This document shows, in pieces, positions 40,671 to 49,161 of a stretch of DNA of 64,000 nt. Source of the stretch: Microbispora triticiradicis (GTDB lineage: Bacteria; Actinomycetota; Actinomycetes; Streptosporangiales; Streptosporangiaceae); assembly GCA_003260025.2 (NCBI GenBank), contig QFZU02000101.1:1-64000 (forward strand), in the 5' to 3' direction. Position 1 is the stretch's first letter, and every line of letters begins with the position of its first letter. The notes below the pieces were generated by a model, which had not been told where the DNA came from, did not search any database, and saw nothing but the letters and a program-made list of their open reading frames with translations. The position numbers were made by a program, and so were the translations under genes.

Positions 40671-42305
40671 TCACGCGCCCTCGCGGCGGCCTCGCGACGC
40701 CATCGGGGCGGCCGAGGCGGCCGGCCGTGTGACGGCCAGCGCGGCGGCCAGGCAGGCGAGCGGCACCGCGGGCAGCGTGTAGCGGTAGTCGAACTGCGCC
40801 GTCGCGGCGGGAACGAGCAGCAGTGCCCAGGCCGTCGCCCAGGCGAGCCCCCAGCCCTCGGGTTCCGGGGCGCCCGGAGCCCTTCGGGCCGCTGTCGCCC
40901 GCCTCGCCGTCCATGCGGCTGGCGGCACCAGGAGGACGGCCAGCAGCGCGGCCCCGGGCAGCCACGCCACCCGCTGGTAGCCCCGCATCCAGCCCGCGAG
41001 TGGCTCGGAGATGCGGACGGTGAGCGGCCCCTGCTCGTAGCGCCGGGCGAACTCCTTGCCCACCAGCGCGGGATACCGGCCGGGCGACGGCGGCACGGTC
41101 GCGGGAAAACGGTAGTAGCCGTAGGTGTCGGCGTCCGGGTAGACGGGCCGCCCGGGCGTGAACGACCGGCCCAGCTCGGTCAGGGTCGTGCGGAGGTAGT
41201 CGAGCGGCTGGCTGCGGATCGCGAGCGAGGCGAACCTCCCGGCCAGCGTGTCGGTCTCCTTGGTGAACGTGATGCCGGGCAGCCGGACCAGGGGCGACGC
41301 GGCGTCCCAGATGTACTCCTGGGACACCGGGCGGGACGCGGGCGGCCGGGGATCGCACAGCACGGCGAGGTCGGCCGGCGGGTCCATCACCGCGCAGTCG
41401 GCGAACGACATCGTCCGGGCGTAGAGGAAGACGCCGTTCGAGCCGATGATCCCGAGCCGCTGGTGGCTCGCGTAGAACCAGCCCGCGTACGCGGCGACCG
41501 GCACGAGCGCGGTCACCAGGAAGGGCAGGACGATCGCGGCCACCACCCTGCCCGGCCGTACCGTGCTCGGCCGCGCCGCTCCTTCGGTCCCCGCTGTGGT
41601 CCCCGCTGTGGTCCCCGCCGCGGCGCCCGCCCGCCGCATGCCGTACGCGAGCAGGAACAGCGCGAAGACGGCGATCAGCGGGAGCCCGACGGTCCTGGTC
41701 AGCGTGGCGGCGGCCAGCAGGAGGCCGAGCGCGGCGGACGCACGTGCCGTCAGCCGCCGACGCATCGCCAGGCACACCGCCGCGACGAGCAGGAACGTGA
41801 ACAGCGAGTCGGAGACGAGCAGGTGCTCCAGCTCGATCTGGTAGGCGTCGAGCAGCACCGGCGCACAGGCCAGGACGGCGGCCCACGCGCGGCCTCCGCG
41901 CCGCAGGACGGTCACGTAGACCATCACGCCGGCGAGCAGCCCCAGCACGTGCTGGACGGTCACCACCAGGGCGAAGCTGTGGAACGCCTCGAACAGCCGC
42001 AGGAACATCGAGTAGCCCGCCGGCCGGACGAGGTCCGGCCTCGGCCGCATCGCGGTGACCACGTACGTGTAGGAGTCGGGGAACCACAGCGCGGGCCGGT
42101 AGCCGAGCACGGTCACCAGCCGCAGCAGCGCACCCAGCCCGAAGACCCCGAGAAACCACCGGTGCCGGCGCGCCCATCCCGGGAGGTCCTCGCGCGCCCA
42201 TGCCATCGGACGCACAGGGTCCCGGGGGGCCAGCCGCCCGCGCCCCCAGCGCCGGAGCCGCTCACCCCACCCCGGACGCTCCTCACCCCAGAACGCCTCG
42301 TTCAC
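40671..42305 (-). CDS. GT-C type membrane glycosyltransferase (GT39/ArnT-like)
   Basis: About 544 residues with some 11-12 spans. The first extracytoplasmic loop has ALWFPDSYTYV, the acidic residue typical of GT-C enzymes that use polyprenyl-phosphate sugars. A soluble loop (about 300-420; VSQEYIWDAASPLV ... YYRFPATVPPSPGRYPA) precedes the last membrane segment. It should transfer a sugar from a lipid carrier on the outside of the membrane. The start is uncertain: GTG 42305 (MNEAFWGEERPGW) fits codon usage; ATG 42206 is the conservative alternative. The frame stays open for another 300 codons upstream through a 15-bp repeat array, which I take to be non-coding. Divergent from the next membrane protein. 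Confidence 0.78.
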   Translation of the reverse strand: MNEAFWGEERPGWGERLRRWGRGRLAPRDPVRPMAWAREDLPGWARRHRWFLGVFGLGALLRLVTVLGYRPALWFPDSYTYVVTAMRPRPDLVRPAGYSMFLRLFEAFHSFALVVTVQHVLGLLAGVMVYVTVLRRGGRAWAAVLACAPVLLDAYQIELEHLLVSDSLFTFLLVAAVCLAMRRRLTARASAALGLLLAAATLTRTVGLPLIAVFALFLLAYGMRRAGAAAGTTAGTTAGTEGAARPSTVRPGRVVAAIVLPFLVTALVPVAAYAGWFYASHQRLGIIGSNGVFLYARTMSFADCAVMDPPADLAVLCDPRPPASRPVSQEYIWDAASPLVRLPGITFTKETDTLAGRFASLAIRSQPLDYLRTTLTELGRSFTPGRPVYPDADTYGYYRFPATVPPSPGRYPALVGKEFARRYEQGPLTVRISEPLAGWMRGYQRVAWLPGAALLAVLLVPPAAWTARRATAARRAPGAPEPEGWGLAWATAWALLLVPAATAQFDYRYTLPAVPLACLAAALAVTRPAASAAPMASRGRREGA

Positions 42306-42345
42306 GCCTACTGCGCCGGGGAGCGATTCAGCCGGTTCGCCCCGG

Positions 42346-42465
42346 AGCGGTCCGCTCACGCCCGGTCCGCTCACGCCCGGTCCGCTCACGCCCGGTCCGC
42401 TTACGTCCGGTTCGCTTACGTCCGGTTCGCTTACGTTCGGTTCGCTTACGCCCGGTTTGCTCACG
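42346..42465. repeat. Eight-copy 15-bp tandem repeat
   Basis: Unit CCCGGTCCGCTCACG. Copies occupy 42346-42360 (partial match), 42361-42375, 42376-42390, 42391-42405, 42406-42420, 42421-42435, 42436-42450 and 42451-42465. Mutations are phased: the first copies are CCCGGTCCGCTCACG, the middle ones TCCGGTTCGCTTACG. The array lies between two divergent membrane glycosyltransferase genes. Because the unit length is a multiple of three it is open in all frames, giving pentapeptide repeats on both strands. Confidence 0.92.
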
Positions 42466-42780
42466 TGCGGATCGCCGGGCAGCGATTCCTCTCGTCCGCT
42501 CGGGAGCGGTTCCGCGGGGAGCGGCTGCCTGGGGAGCCGCCCCTGCACGGGAGACCCGCTCCCGCTGTCCGACACCTGCACTCGCCCCCCTGCCCGCTTT
42601 CCGGCGTACGCTACCGGCTCCGCAACCTCCTCTGTGCGAGTCGCGTACGTGCCTGTGGACGACGGCGACGCGTGTGGTGGGGGGACGGCCGGGAGAGGGC
42701 GTGTGCCGGGGCGGACCGATAGTCTCGGCTGCATTCCAGCGAACAGTCGTGGGCGTACGCGGCTGCCGGGCGGCGGTCCC

Positions 42781-44958
42781 GTGGACGGGGTGGCGGGCAA
42801 GGCGGCCGACGGGGTGGCGGGGAGGGCGGCGGGCAGGGTGCTCGCGGCCGTTTCCGTCGTGCCCGCGCTCGCGCTGTGCGGATGGCTGCTCGCCGGGCTG
42901 CCGCTGCTGCTGCTCGGCTGGTTCCGGCCGCTGCCGATGGCGCTGCTGGGCGGCGGAGCGGCCGTCCTGCTGTGCGCGTACGGCCTGCGTTGCCTCCCCG
43001 GGGTCGTGACGGCGCACCGATGGGCGACGGCGGCCGTCCTCGCCGTGGCGCTCGGGTCGGGGGTCCTCAACGGGTTCCTGCACGGTGAGCAACTGATCGT
43101 CCGGCGAGATCCGGCGACGTACGCGCAGTACGCCGTCTGGCTGGCCCGGCACGGGTCGCTGCCGATCCCGGTGGGCGACTTCGGCGGCCCCGATCCCGCC
43201 CTGCGCTTCGGCAGCATGGGCTTCTACCTGGTCGACGGCGGGATCGTCCCCCAGTTCATGGCCGGACCGCCCATGATCCACGCGATCGGCCACTGGCTGG
43301 GCGGTGTGTCCGGCCTGCTGCTCGTGCCGCCCGTGCTGGGCGCGCTCGCGGTGCTCACCGTGGCGGGGACCGCGGCGCGGCTGGCGGGCCCGCGCTCGGG
43401 GCCCCTGGCCGCCCTCGTCTTCGCGGTCAGCCTGCCGATCCTCTACACGTCCCGGACCACCTTCAGCGAGATCCCCTCCCTGATCCTGCTGTTCGGCGGG
43501 ATGAACCTGCTGCTCGACGCGCGGACCCGGCTTCGGGCCACGCCCTTCCGCCCGGAGCCGGAGCCTGACGAAGAGCCGGCCGCGCCCGCCAGGCGGCCGG
43601 CTCCGGGCTTCGTGCCCGCCGTGCTCGCAGGACTGTCGTTCGGGCTGGCGCTGCTGGTCCGCATCGACGGCCTGCGTGACGTGCTGCCCGTCCTGGTCCT
43701 CGCCGGGGTGCTGGTCGCGCTGGCCAGGATCACCGGGAACCGGAGGGCGGAAGGCCGGCTCGGCGTGCCCCTCCTGCTGGGCCTGGCCGTCGGTGCGACG
43801 TGGGGCTTCACGGATGGCTACGTCCTCGCCCGGCCCTATCTTGCCTATCTGTCCGGTTCGCTCAAGCCCCTCCTGGCGATCTGCGCCGTCGTCGTGGTCC
43901 TCACGGCCGCCGGCGCCGCTCTCGCTCCGTGGCTCGCGTCGCGTACGGGGTCGTCCGTCCCCCGTGCCCGGTGGCTGCCTGGGGCCGCGGCGGCCCTCGT
44001 CGTGCTGGTCATGGCGGGCTTCGCCGTACGGCCGTGGGTGCAGACCGTGCGGCGCGTCGCGGTCACGCCCGAGGACCGGCTCACGTCGGAGTTCATCGAG
44101 AAGACGCAGATCGCCAACGGACTGGCGCCCGACGGCTCACGGCTGTACTACGAACACTCCCTCGACTGGCTGTTCTGGTACGTCGGCGTTCCCGTCGTCG
44201 TGCTCGCGACCGTCGCGGCGGCGGTGCTCGCCCACCGCCTGGTCAGGGGGCGCGAGTTCGCCTGGCTGCTGCCCCTCGCCGTGATCGGCTGGACGACGGT
44301 GACGACGCTCTGGCGTCCCGCGATCACCCCCGACCATCCCTTCGCCTCCCGCAGGCTGGTGCCGGTCGTCATCCCCGGTCTGGTGCTGCTGGCCGTCTGG
44401 GGGCTCCGCTGGCTCTCCGGACGGTTGCGGGAGCGGCTCGAGGGCGAGCCCGCAGGGCCGTTCGGGTGGTTCGCCGCCCGGCCGTGGCGCTCGCGGGCGG
44501 CCGCCGCTGCGGGAGCGCTGCTGCTCGTCGTGCCTCCCGCGATCACCTCGATCGGGACGGCGTTCACGCCGGTCAACCGGGGCGAGGCCGCGGCGGTGGC
44601 GGGCCTGTGCGGCGCGCTGCCGAGGGACGCCTCGGTGCTGATCGTGGAACGGGTCACGGGCGACCGCCTCACGCAGGTCGTGCGGGGTGAGTGCGGCCTG
44701 CCGGTGGCCCGGGTCGGCCACCCCCAGGGCTCCGACGTGCCGCGCCCCGCCGACGTGCTGCGCCTCGCGGGAGCCGTCCGGCGTACCGGCCGGGTGCCCG
44801 TGCTGCTCGCGGCCGAGCCCGAACAGCTCATGGCGTACGGCCCGGCGAGCCGGGTGATGAGCCTGCACACCCGGCAGGACGAGCGGTCGCTGGCCGACGC
44901 CCCCAACGGCACCTGGTCGCTCGGCATCGACGTCTGGACGACCGTTCCCACCGGATAG
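42781..44958 (+). CDS. Large polytopic membrane protein, GT-C-like
   Basis: About 725 residues with about 12 spans and a C-terminal soluble segment of about 120 residues. ARHGSLPIPVGDFGGPDPAL, then FYLVDGGIVPQFMAGPPMIH, forms a first extracytoplasmic loop with acidic residues, and RTTFSEIPSLILLFGGM is a conserved loop; the general plan is that of GT-C glycosyltransferases. I could not match it to a named CAZy family. The C-terminal part (LPRDASVLIVERVTGDRL) looks like an extracytoplasmic alpha/beta domain. GTG 42781 is the likely start; other starts upstream would read through low-complexity sequence. It ends 114 bases before the GT2/GT4 operon, which probably supplies or extends its substrate. 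Confidence 0.7.
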   Translation: MDGVAGKAADGVAGRAAGRVLAAVSVVPALALCGWLLAGLPLLLLGWFRPLPMALLGGGAAVLLCAYGLRCLPGVVTAHRWATAAVLAVALGSGVLNGFLHGEQLIVRRDPATYAQYAVWLARHGSLPIPVGDFGGPDPALRFGSMGFYLVDGGIVPQFMAGPPMIHAIGHWLGGVSGLLLVPPVLGALAVLTVAGTAARLAGPRSGPLAALVFAVSLPILYTSRTTFSEIPSLILLFGGMNLLLDARTRLRATPFRPEPEPDEEPAAPARRPAPGFVPAVLAGLSFGLALLVRIDGLRDVLPVLVLAGVLVALARITGNRRAEGRLGVPLLLGLAVGATWGFTDGYVLARPYLAYLSGSLKPLLAICAVVVVLTAAGAALAPWLASRTGSSVPRARWLPGAAAALVVLVMAGFAVRPWVQTVRRVAVTPEDRLTSEFIEKTQIANGLAPDGSRLYYEHSLDWLFWYVGVPVVVLATVAAAVLAHRLVRGREFAWLLPLAVIGWTTVTTLWRPAITPDHPFASRRLVPVVIPGLVLLAVWGLRWLSGRLRERLEGEPAGPFGWFAARPWRSRAAAAAGALLLVVPPAITSIGTAFTPVNRGEAAAVAGLCGALPRDASVLIVERVTGDRLTQVVRGECGLPVARVGHPQGSDVPRPADVLRLAGAVRRTGRVPVLLAAEPEQLMAYGPASRVMSLHTRQDERSLADAPNGTWSLGIDVWTTVPTG

Positions 44959-45058
44959 ATCCGGGGTTCGGCGTGTGGGCTCCCCTGTGAGCGAGGAACC
45001 GCCCTCCGGCCCCGAGGCCGAGCGGTTCGAAGTGAGACCGTCACTTGGCGGGGCAGAG

Positions 45059-45064
45059 TACCCT
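45059..45064 (+). promoter_or_regulatory. -10 box of a probable leaderless transcript
   Basis: TACCCT (TANNNT type) lies eight bases before GTG 45073, a spacing typical of leaderless actinobacterial genes. No clear -35 box, and no ribosome-binding site fits, which supports leaderless translation. Confidence 0.4.
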
Positions 45065-45072
45065 TGCCGGAC

Positions 45073-46008
45073 GTGACCACGCCCGAGACCTCTGGAAGCG
45101 CCGTGACTCCCGCACAGACACCGTACGTCACGATTGTCCTGCCCTGTTACAACGAGCAGGACCACGTCGTCGACGAGGTCGAGCGTATCTCCGCCGCGAT
45201 GGACGCCAGCGGTTACACGTACGAACTGCTGGCCGTGGACGACTGCTCCACGGACGAGACGCTCGCGCGCCTGCAGGAGGCCGCGCCGCGCTTCCCGAAC
45301 ATGCGGATCAGGGCGTTCCACCGCAACGGCGGGTCGGGCACCGTACGGCGGATCGGCAGTCAGGAGGCGCGCGGCGAGATCGTCGTGTGGACCGACGCCG
45401 ACATGAGCTACCCGAACGAGCGCATCCCCGAGCTGGTCCAGATCCTGGAGAAGGACCAGACGATCGACCAGGTCGTGGGCGCGCGGACCACCGAGGAGGG
45501 CTCGCACAAGTTCCTGCGGGTGCCCGCGAAGTGGTTCATCCGCAAGGTCGCAGAGCGGCTGGCCGGGCAGAAGATCCCCGACCTCAACTCGGGCCTGCGG
45601 GCCTTCCGCAGGTCGGTGGCCAAGCCGTACCTGCGGCTGCTGCCCCCCGGCTTCTCCTGCGTCACGACGATCACGCTGGCGTTCATGTCGAACCAGCACG
45701 ACGTCTACTACCTGCCCATCGAGTACGCGAAGCGGGCCGGGAAGTCGAAGTTCAACTTCGTCTCCGACGCCTACCGCTACATCCTGCAGGTGCTGCGGAT
45801 GATCATGTACTTCAACCCGCTCAAGGTGCTGATGCCGCCCGCACTCTGGCTGGTCGGCATCGGCCTGGTCAAGGGCGTGTACGACATGATCAGCCACCTG
45901 GCCTTCTACCTCACCAGCAACACCGTCGTGACCTTCCTGTCCGGCATGCTGATCGGGGCGGTGGCGTTGCTCGCCGACCTGATCGTGCGATCCAGGGGTG
46001 ACGTTTGA
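45073..46008 (+). CDS. Family 2 glycosyltransferase, dolichyl-phosphate-mannose-synthase/GtrB-like
   Basis: A 311-residue GT-A enzyme with a C-terminal pair of membrane spans (about 245-300; VLMPPALWLVGIGLV and TVVTFLSGMLIGAVALLADL). VTIVLPCYNEQDHV opens the fold, WTDADMSYPNE holds the DxD metal site, and GLRAFRR is the acceptor-loop motif of polyprenyl-phosphate glycosyltransferases. It probably makes a polyprenyl-phosphate sugar, which the neighbouring GT-C enzymes can use outside the membrane. GTG 45073 is chosen because of the leaderless -10 box; a TTG at 45064 in frame is possible. The following GT4 gene overlaps by TTGA. Confidence 0.9.
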   Translation: MTTPETSGSAVTPAQTPYVTIVLPCYNEQDHVVDEVERISAAMDASGYTYELLAVDDCSTDETLARLQEAAPRFPNMRIRAFHRNGGSGTVRRIGSQEARGEIVVWTDADMSYPNERIPELVQILEKDQTIDQVVGARTTEEGSHKFLRVPAKWFIRKVAERLAGQKIPDLNSGLRAFRRSVAKPYLRLLPPGFSCVTTITLAFMSNQHDVYYLPIEYAKRAGKSKFNFVSDAYRYILQVLRMIMYFNPLKVLMPPALWLVGIGLVKGVYDMISHLAFYLTSNTVVTFLSGMLIGAVALLADLIVRSRGDV

Positions 46009-47090
46009 GGATCGCGATCGTCGGCCCGACGTATCCGTACAAGGGCGGCGGGGCGCAGCACACCACCGAACTGGCCCATCGGCTGCGGGCGGCCGGGCAC
46101 GACGTCGTCATCGAGTCGTGGCGGGCGCAGTACCCGTCCTTCCTGTATCCCGGGCAGCAGACGATCGACAGCCCGGAGGGCGAGCCGTACCCCGGCACCC
46201 GCCGTGACCTCGACTGGCGCAGGCCGGACGGCTGGGTCGCCTGCGGGCGGCGGCTGCGCGGGGCCGACCTCGTCGTGCTCGCCGTGCTCAGCCCGGTGCA
46301 GGTGCCCGCCTACCTGGGGATCCTGTACGGCCTGCGCCGCCGGGCCCGGGTCGTCGCACTGTGTCACAACGTGCTGCCGCACGAGAGCAAGCCGTACGAC
46401 CGGCCGCTGGTGAAGGCGCTGCTGCGCCGGGTGGACGGCGTGCTCGCGCATTCGGAGCAGCAGGCGGACCTCGCCCGCGGGCTCACCGCGGCGCCGGTGC
46501 GGGTGGCCGCGCTCGCGCCGCACCTGCCCGCGCGCGGCGCGCGGAACGGGGAGGGCCGCGAGCCGTACGGAAGGCTGCTCTTCTTCGGCATCGTCCGGCC
46601 CTACAAGGGGCTCGACCTGCTGCTGGAGGCGCTCGCGCAGGTGCCGGACGTACGGCTGACCGTGGCGGGCGAGTTCTGGGGCGGTCTGGAGGAGACCCGC
46701 GCCCTGATCGGCCGCCTCGGCCTGGCCGGACGGGTCGACCTGCGGCCGGGATACGTGGCGGCCGACGACGTGCCGGGGCTGTTCGCCGAGGCGGACGCGC
46801 TGGTGCTGCCCTACCGTTCGGCGACGGCCAGCCAGAACGTCTGGCTCGGGCACGAGCACGGAGTGCCGGTGATCGCGACCCGGGTCGGGGCGCTGCCGGA
46901 CAACGTGCGCGACGGCGTGGACGGCCTGCTGGTGGAGCCGGGCTCGGCCGGGGCGCTGGCCGAGGCGATCAAGAGGTTCTACGAGCCCGGGACCCCGGAA
47001 CGGCTGAGGGCGGGCGTCGCGCCCGTCGATCCCGAGCCGCACTGGGCCGTGTACCTGGACACCCTGCTCGCCGCCGCGCCGCCGGCCTGA
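46005..47090 (+). CDS. Family 4 glycosyltransferase
   Basis: A 361-residue GT-B enzyme. It starts at TTG 46005 (MRIAIVGPTYPYKGGGAQHT), which overlaps the stop codon of the GT2 gene; AGGGGTG at 45993-45999 is the ribosome-binding site. FFGIVRPYKGLDLLLEAL is the donor-side motif and LGHEHGVPVIATRVGALPDNV supplies the acidic region of GT4. CHNVLPHE is a typical active-site loop. Coupled translation with the preceding polyprenyl-phosphate glycosyltransferase points to one pathway. The family is usually retaining and uses NDP-sugars in the cytoplasm. Confidence 0.9.
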   Translation: MRIAIVGPTYPYKGGGAQHTTELAHRLRAAGHDVVIESWRAQYPSFLYPGQQTIDSPEGEPYPGTRRDLDWRRPDGWVACGRRLRGADLVVLAVLSPVQVPAYLGILYGLRRRARVVALCHNVLPHESKPYDRPLVKALLRRVDGVLAHSEQQADLARGLTAAPVRVAALAPHLPARGARNGEGREPYGRLLFFGIVRPYKGLDLLLEALAQVPDVRLTVAGEFWGGLEETRALIGRLGLAGRVDLRPGYVAADDVPGLFAEADALVLPYRSATASQNVWLGHEHGVPVIATRVGALPDNVRDGVDGLLVEPGSAGALAEAIKRFYEPGTPERLRAGVAPVDPEPHWAVYLDTLLAAAPPA

Positions 47091-47214
47091 GCGCCAGGGG
47101 ACTCGTCGCGACTGAGCCAGGAGGCGGCTCGGGGCCGGGCCGCGAAGCCTGCTCAGCGGGGGCGCTCAGCGGGCGAGCCGCTGGGGGCCGAGCCGTTCAG
47201 CGGGACCGCGTGGC

Positions 47215-48165
47215 TCATTGAGTGCGGGCGGAGAGGTCGCCCGGCGCTTCGGCGCGGATCCCGCGGGCGAGGAGGAAGCCGAGGCCGGCCCAGGTGACGT
47301 CGGCGAGGGTGAACATCACCCGGGACACCACGGCGACCACCAGGGCGCTGGGCGTGTCGAGCAGCGGGGCGAGCGCCACGACCATCGCGCCCTCCCGCAC
47401 GCCGATCCCGGCCGGGACCACGACCGTGAGGATGCCGGTGGACCAGGCCAGCGCGTACGCCCCGGCCGCGATCGCGTAGAGGGACACGCCGCCGGGCCGC
47501 AGGCCGCCCACCAGCGCCCACAGGTGCACGCCGTACACGAGCCAGCCCGCCATCGTCCACGCGGCGGCCCTGGTCATGTCCGCACCGCTCGGCACCCGGT
47601 CGAGCGGGTCCCGGCGGGCGACGCGGAGGGCGAGGTTGAGGCCCCAGGCCAGGACGCGCGGGTGGAGGCCGACGAGGATGAGCGGGACCAGCGCGAGCAG
47701 CCACCACGCCTCCTTCGCGATCTGCCCCGAAAGCGTGGCCGCGGTGAGGGCGAGCGCGCAGCCCAGCGAGGTCACCAGCCCGAGGGCGGTGGCGCCGAAC
47801 GTCCGCCGGGGCGGCGCCCCGTGGTCGCGGGCGAGTTCCATCATCGCGGCGAACGCCCAGACCGCGCCGGGGATGTACTTGCCGAGCTGGCCGACGAACA
47901 GCACCCGCGCGGCCACGCGCAGCGGCAGCGGGGAGCCGAGCCCGGCGAGGATGTCGCGCCAGGCGACCAGCATGAACGCTAGCCCGGCGAGCACGGCCAG
48001 GAACGAGGCCCCGAGCGACCACCACGACAGCCGCTCCAGGGCGGCCCAGGTCTCCGTCCCGTTCCGGGCCAGGCCGTACGCCAGGAAGGCGAGGGCGGCC
48101 AGGGCGAGCAGTACGCGCGGCAGCGGGCCGGAGCGCAGGCGGTTCGGCAGGCGCGGCACGGGCAC
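47215..48165 (-). CDS. PF03706 (lysylphosphatidylglycerol synthase-like) membrane protein, flippase-like, copy A
   Basis: A 316-residue protein with eight to nine spans of the LPG_synthase_TM family. Signatures are FVGQLGKYIPGAVWAFAAMM and ILTVVVPAGIGVREGAMV. The soluble lysyl-transferase domain of MprF is absent, so it corresponds to the flippase-like half only. Stand-alone members occur in many polysaccharide clusters and probably move a lipid intermediate or lipid across the membrane. It is on the minus strand and ends 125 bases after the convergent GT4 gene. It shares layout and motifs with the protein at 49158-50084 (VGQLGKYIPG is identical in both). Confidence 0.85.
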   Translation of the reverse strand: MPVPRLPNRLRSGPLPRVLLALAALAFLAYGLARNGTETWAALERLSWWSLGASFLAVLAGLAFMLVAWRDILAGLGSPLPLRVAARVLFVGQLGKYIPGAVWAFAAMMELARDHGAPPRRTFGATALGLVTSLGCALALTAATLSGQIAKEAWWLLALVPLILVGLHPRVLAWGLNLALRVARRDPLDRVPSGADMTRAAAWTMAGWLVYGVHLWALVGGLRPGGVSLYAIAAGAYALAWSTGILTVVVPAGIGVREGAMVVALAPLLDTPSALVVAVVSRVMFTLADVTWAGLGFLLARGIRAEAPGDLSARTQ

Positions 48166-48306
48166 AGGGTACGGCCTGACGCTACCCGCGGGTAGGTCCG
48201 CCGCGCGGGTTGTCCACAGCGTGGGTTGATCGGCGACGGGGGCGGGGCGGGCACGGGTACTGTTGGGCAGCGTGGACGACCGTCAGGACGCGAGGGTGAT
48301 CGACCG

Positions 48307-49161
48307 GTGAGCGGGAAACGCGCGGCCCAGCTGGAGTACTCCGAGTTCCAGGCCGCGATGCTCGACGAGGAGAAGCGCCGCCGCAAGGCCGCGAAGATCA
48401 TCGCGGTGCTCGCGCACTTCCTCGGCAGGGACGCCGGCAAGCCCGAGGAGGCGTTGTCCGGGCTGACCGTCGGCGACGTGGGGTGCTCGGCCGGGTTCAT
48501 CGCCGACGAACTGGCCGCCGCGGGCGCGCGCCGCACGCTCGGGCTCGACATCGACGTCCCCGGGCTGCGCAGGGCGGCCGACCGCTTCGGATCCCGGGTC
48601 GGGTTCGTCTGCGCGGACGGCTCCCGGCTGCCGCTGCCGGACGGGTCGGTCGACGTGCTGGTCTTCAACCACATCTACGAGCACGTCGTGGACCCCGACG
48701 CCGTGATCGCCGACATGCACCGGGTGCTGTCCGACGACGGCGTGCTCTACCTCGGTCTGGGCAACCGGCTCGGCGTGATGGAGCCGCACTACAAGCTGCC
48801 CTTCCTGTCGTACCTGCCGCCCGCCGCGGCCGACCGGTACGTGCGGGCGTCCGGCCGGGCCGATCACTACTACGAGCGCTTCCGCACCCGCCCGGGGTTG
48901 CGGCGGATGCTCGCGGACTTCCACGTGTGGGACTACACGTTCCCGGTGCTGGCCGCGCCCGAGCGGTTCGCGGGGGGCGAGCTGTTCCCCGGCGCCGTGG
49001 GCCGCGCCGCCAAGGCCACGCTGGAGCGCACCCCGCGCCCGGCGCTGCGGGCACTGCTGCCGGTCGTCCCCACCTATCTGTGGGTGGCCACCAAGACGCC
49101 CCGCCGTCCGCTCGGCGCGGCGCTTCCGCAGCCGCCGGAGCCGGTGCGCACGTCGCGATGA
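48307..49161 (+). CDS. SAM-dependent class I methyltransferase
   Basis: A 284-residue methyltransferase. Motif I is VGDVGCSAGFIADEL, the acidic end of strand 2 is GLDIDVPG, and the Methyltransf_11-type core continues with LPLPDGSVDVLVFNHIYEHV. The helical tail with DHYYERFRTRP and VWDYTFPV resembles methyltransferases that act on sugars or lipid-linked glycans. GTG 48307 (reading MSGKRAAQLEYSEFQ) has GAGGGTG at suitable spacing and is better than the in-frame ATG upstream. The next gene, a flippase-like protein, overlaps by ATGA. It may methylate the growing glycan or cap its non-reducing end. Confidence 0.85.
   Translation: MSGKRAAQLEYSEFQAAMLDEEKRRRKAAKIIAVLAHFLGRDAGKPEEALSGLTVGDVGCSAGFIADELAAAGARRTLGLDIDVPGLRRAADRFGSRVGFVCADGSRLPLPDGSVDVLVFNHIYEHVVDPDAVIADMHRVLSDDGVLYLGLGNRLGVMEPHYKLPFLSYLPPAAADRYVRASGRADHYYERFRTRPGLRRMLADFHVWDYTFPVLAAPERFAGGELFPGAVGRAAKATLERTPRPALRALLPVVPTYLWVATKTPRRPLGAALPQPPEPVRTSR

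Noticed and set aside
35665-40782. A 1705-codon plus-strand frame across the acyltransferase and LCP genes
   Set aside because: Composition is low-complexity Arg/Gly/Val/His and it runs antisense to two genes with clear domains. Not a giant protein.
42305-43217. N-terminal extension of the minus-strand GT-C gene by about 300 codons
   Set aside because: It would overlap the divergent plus-strand gene for more than 400 bases and read through the 15-bp repeat; the frame stays open only because the repeat unit is a multiple of three.
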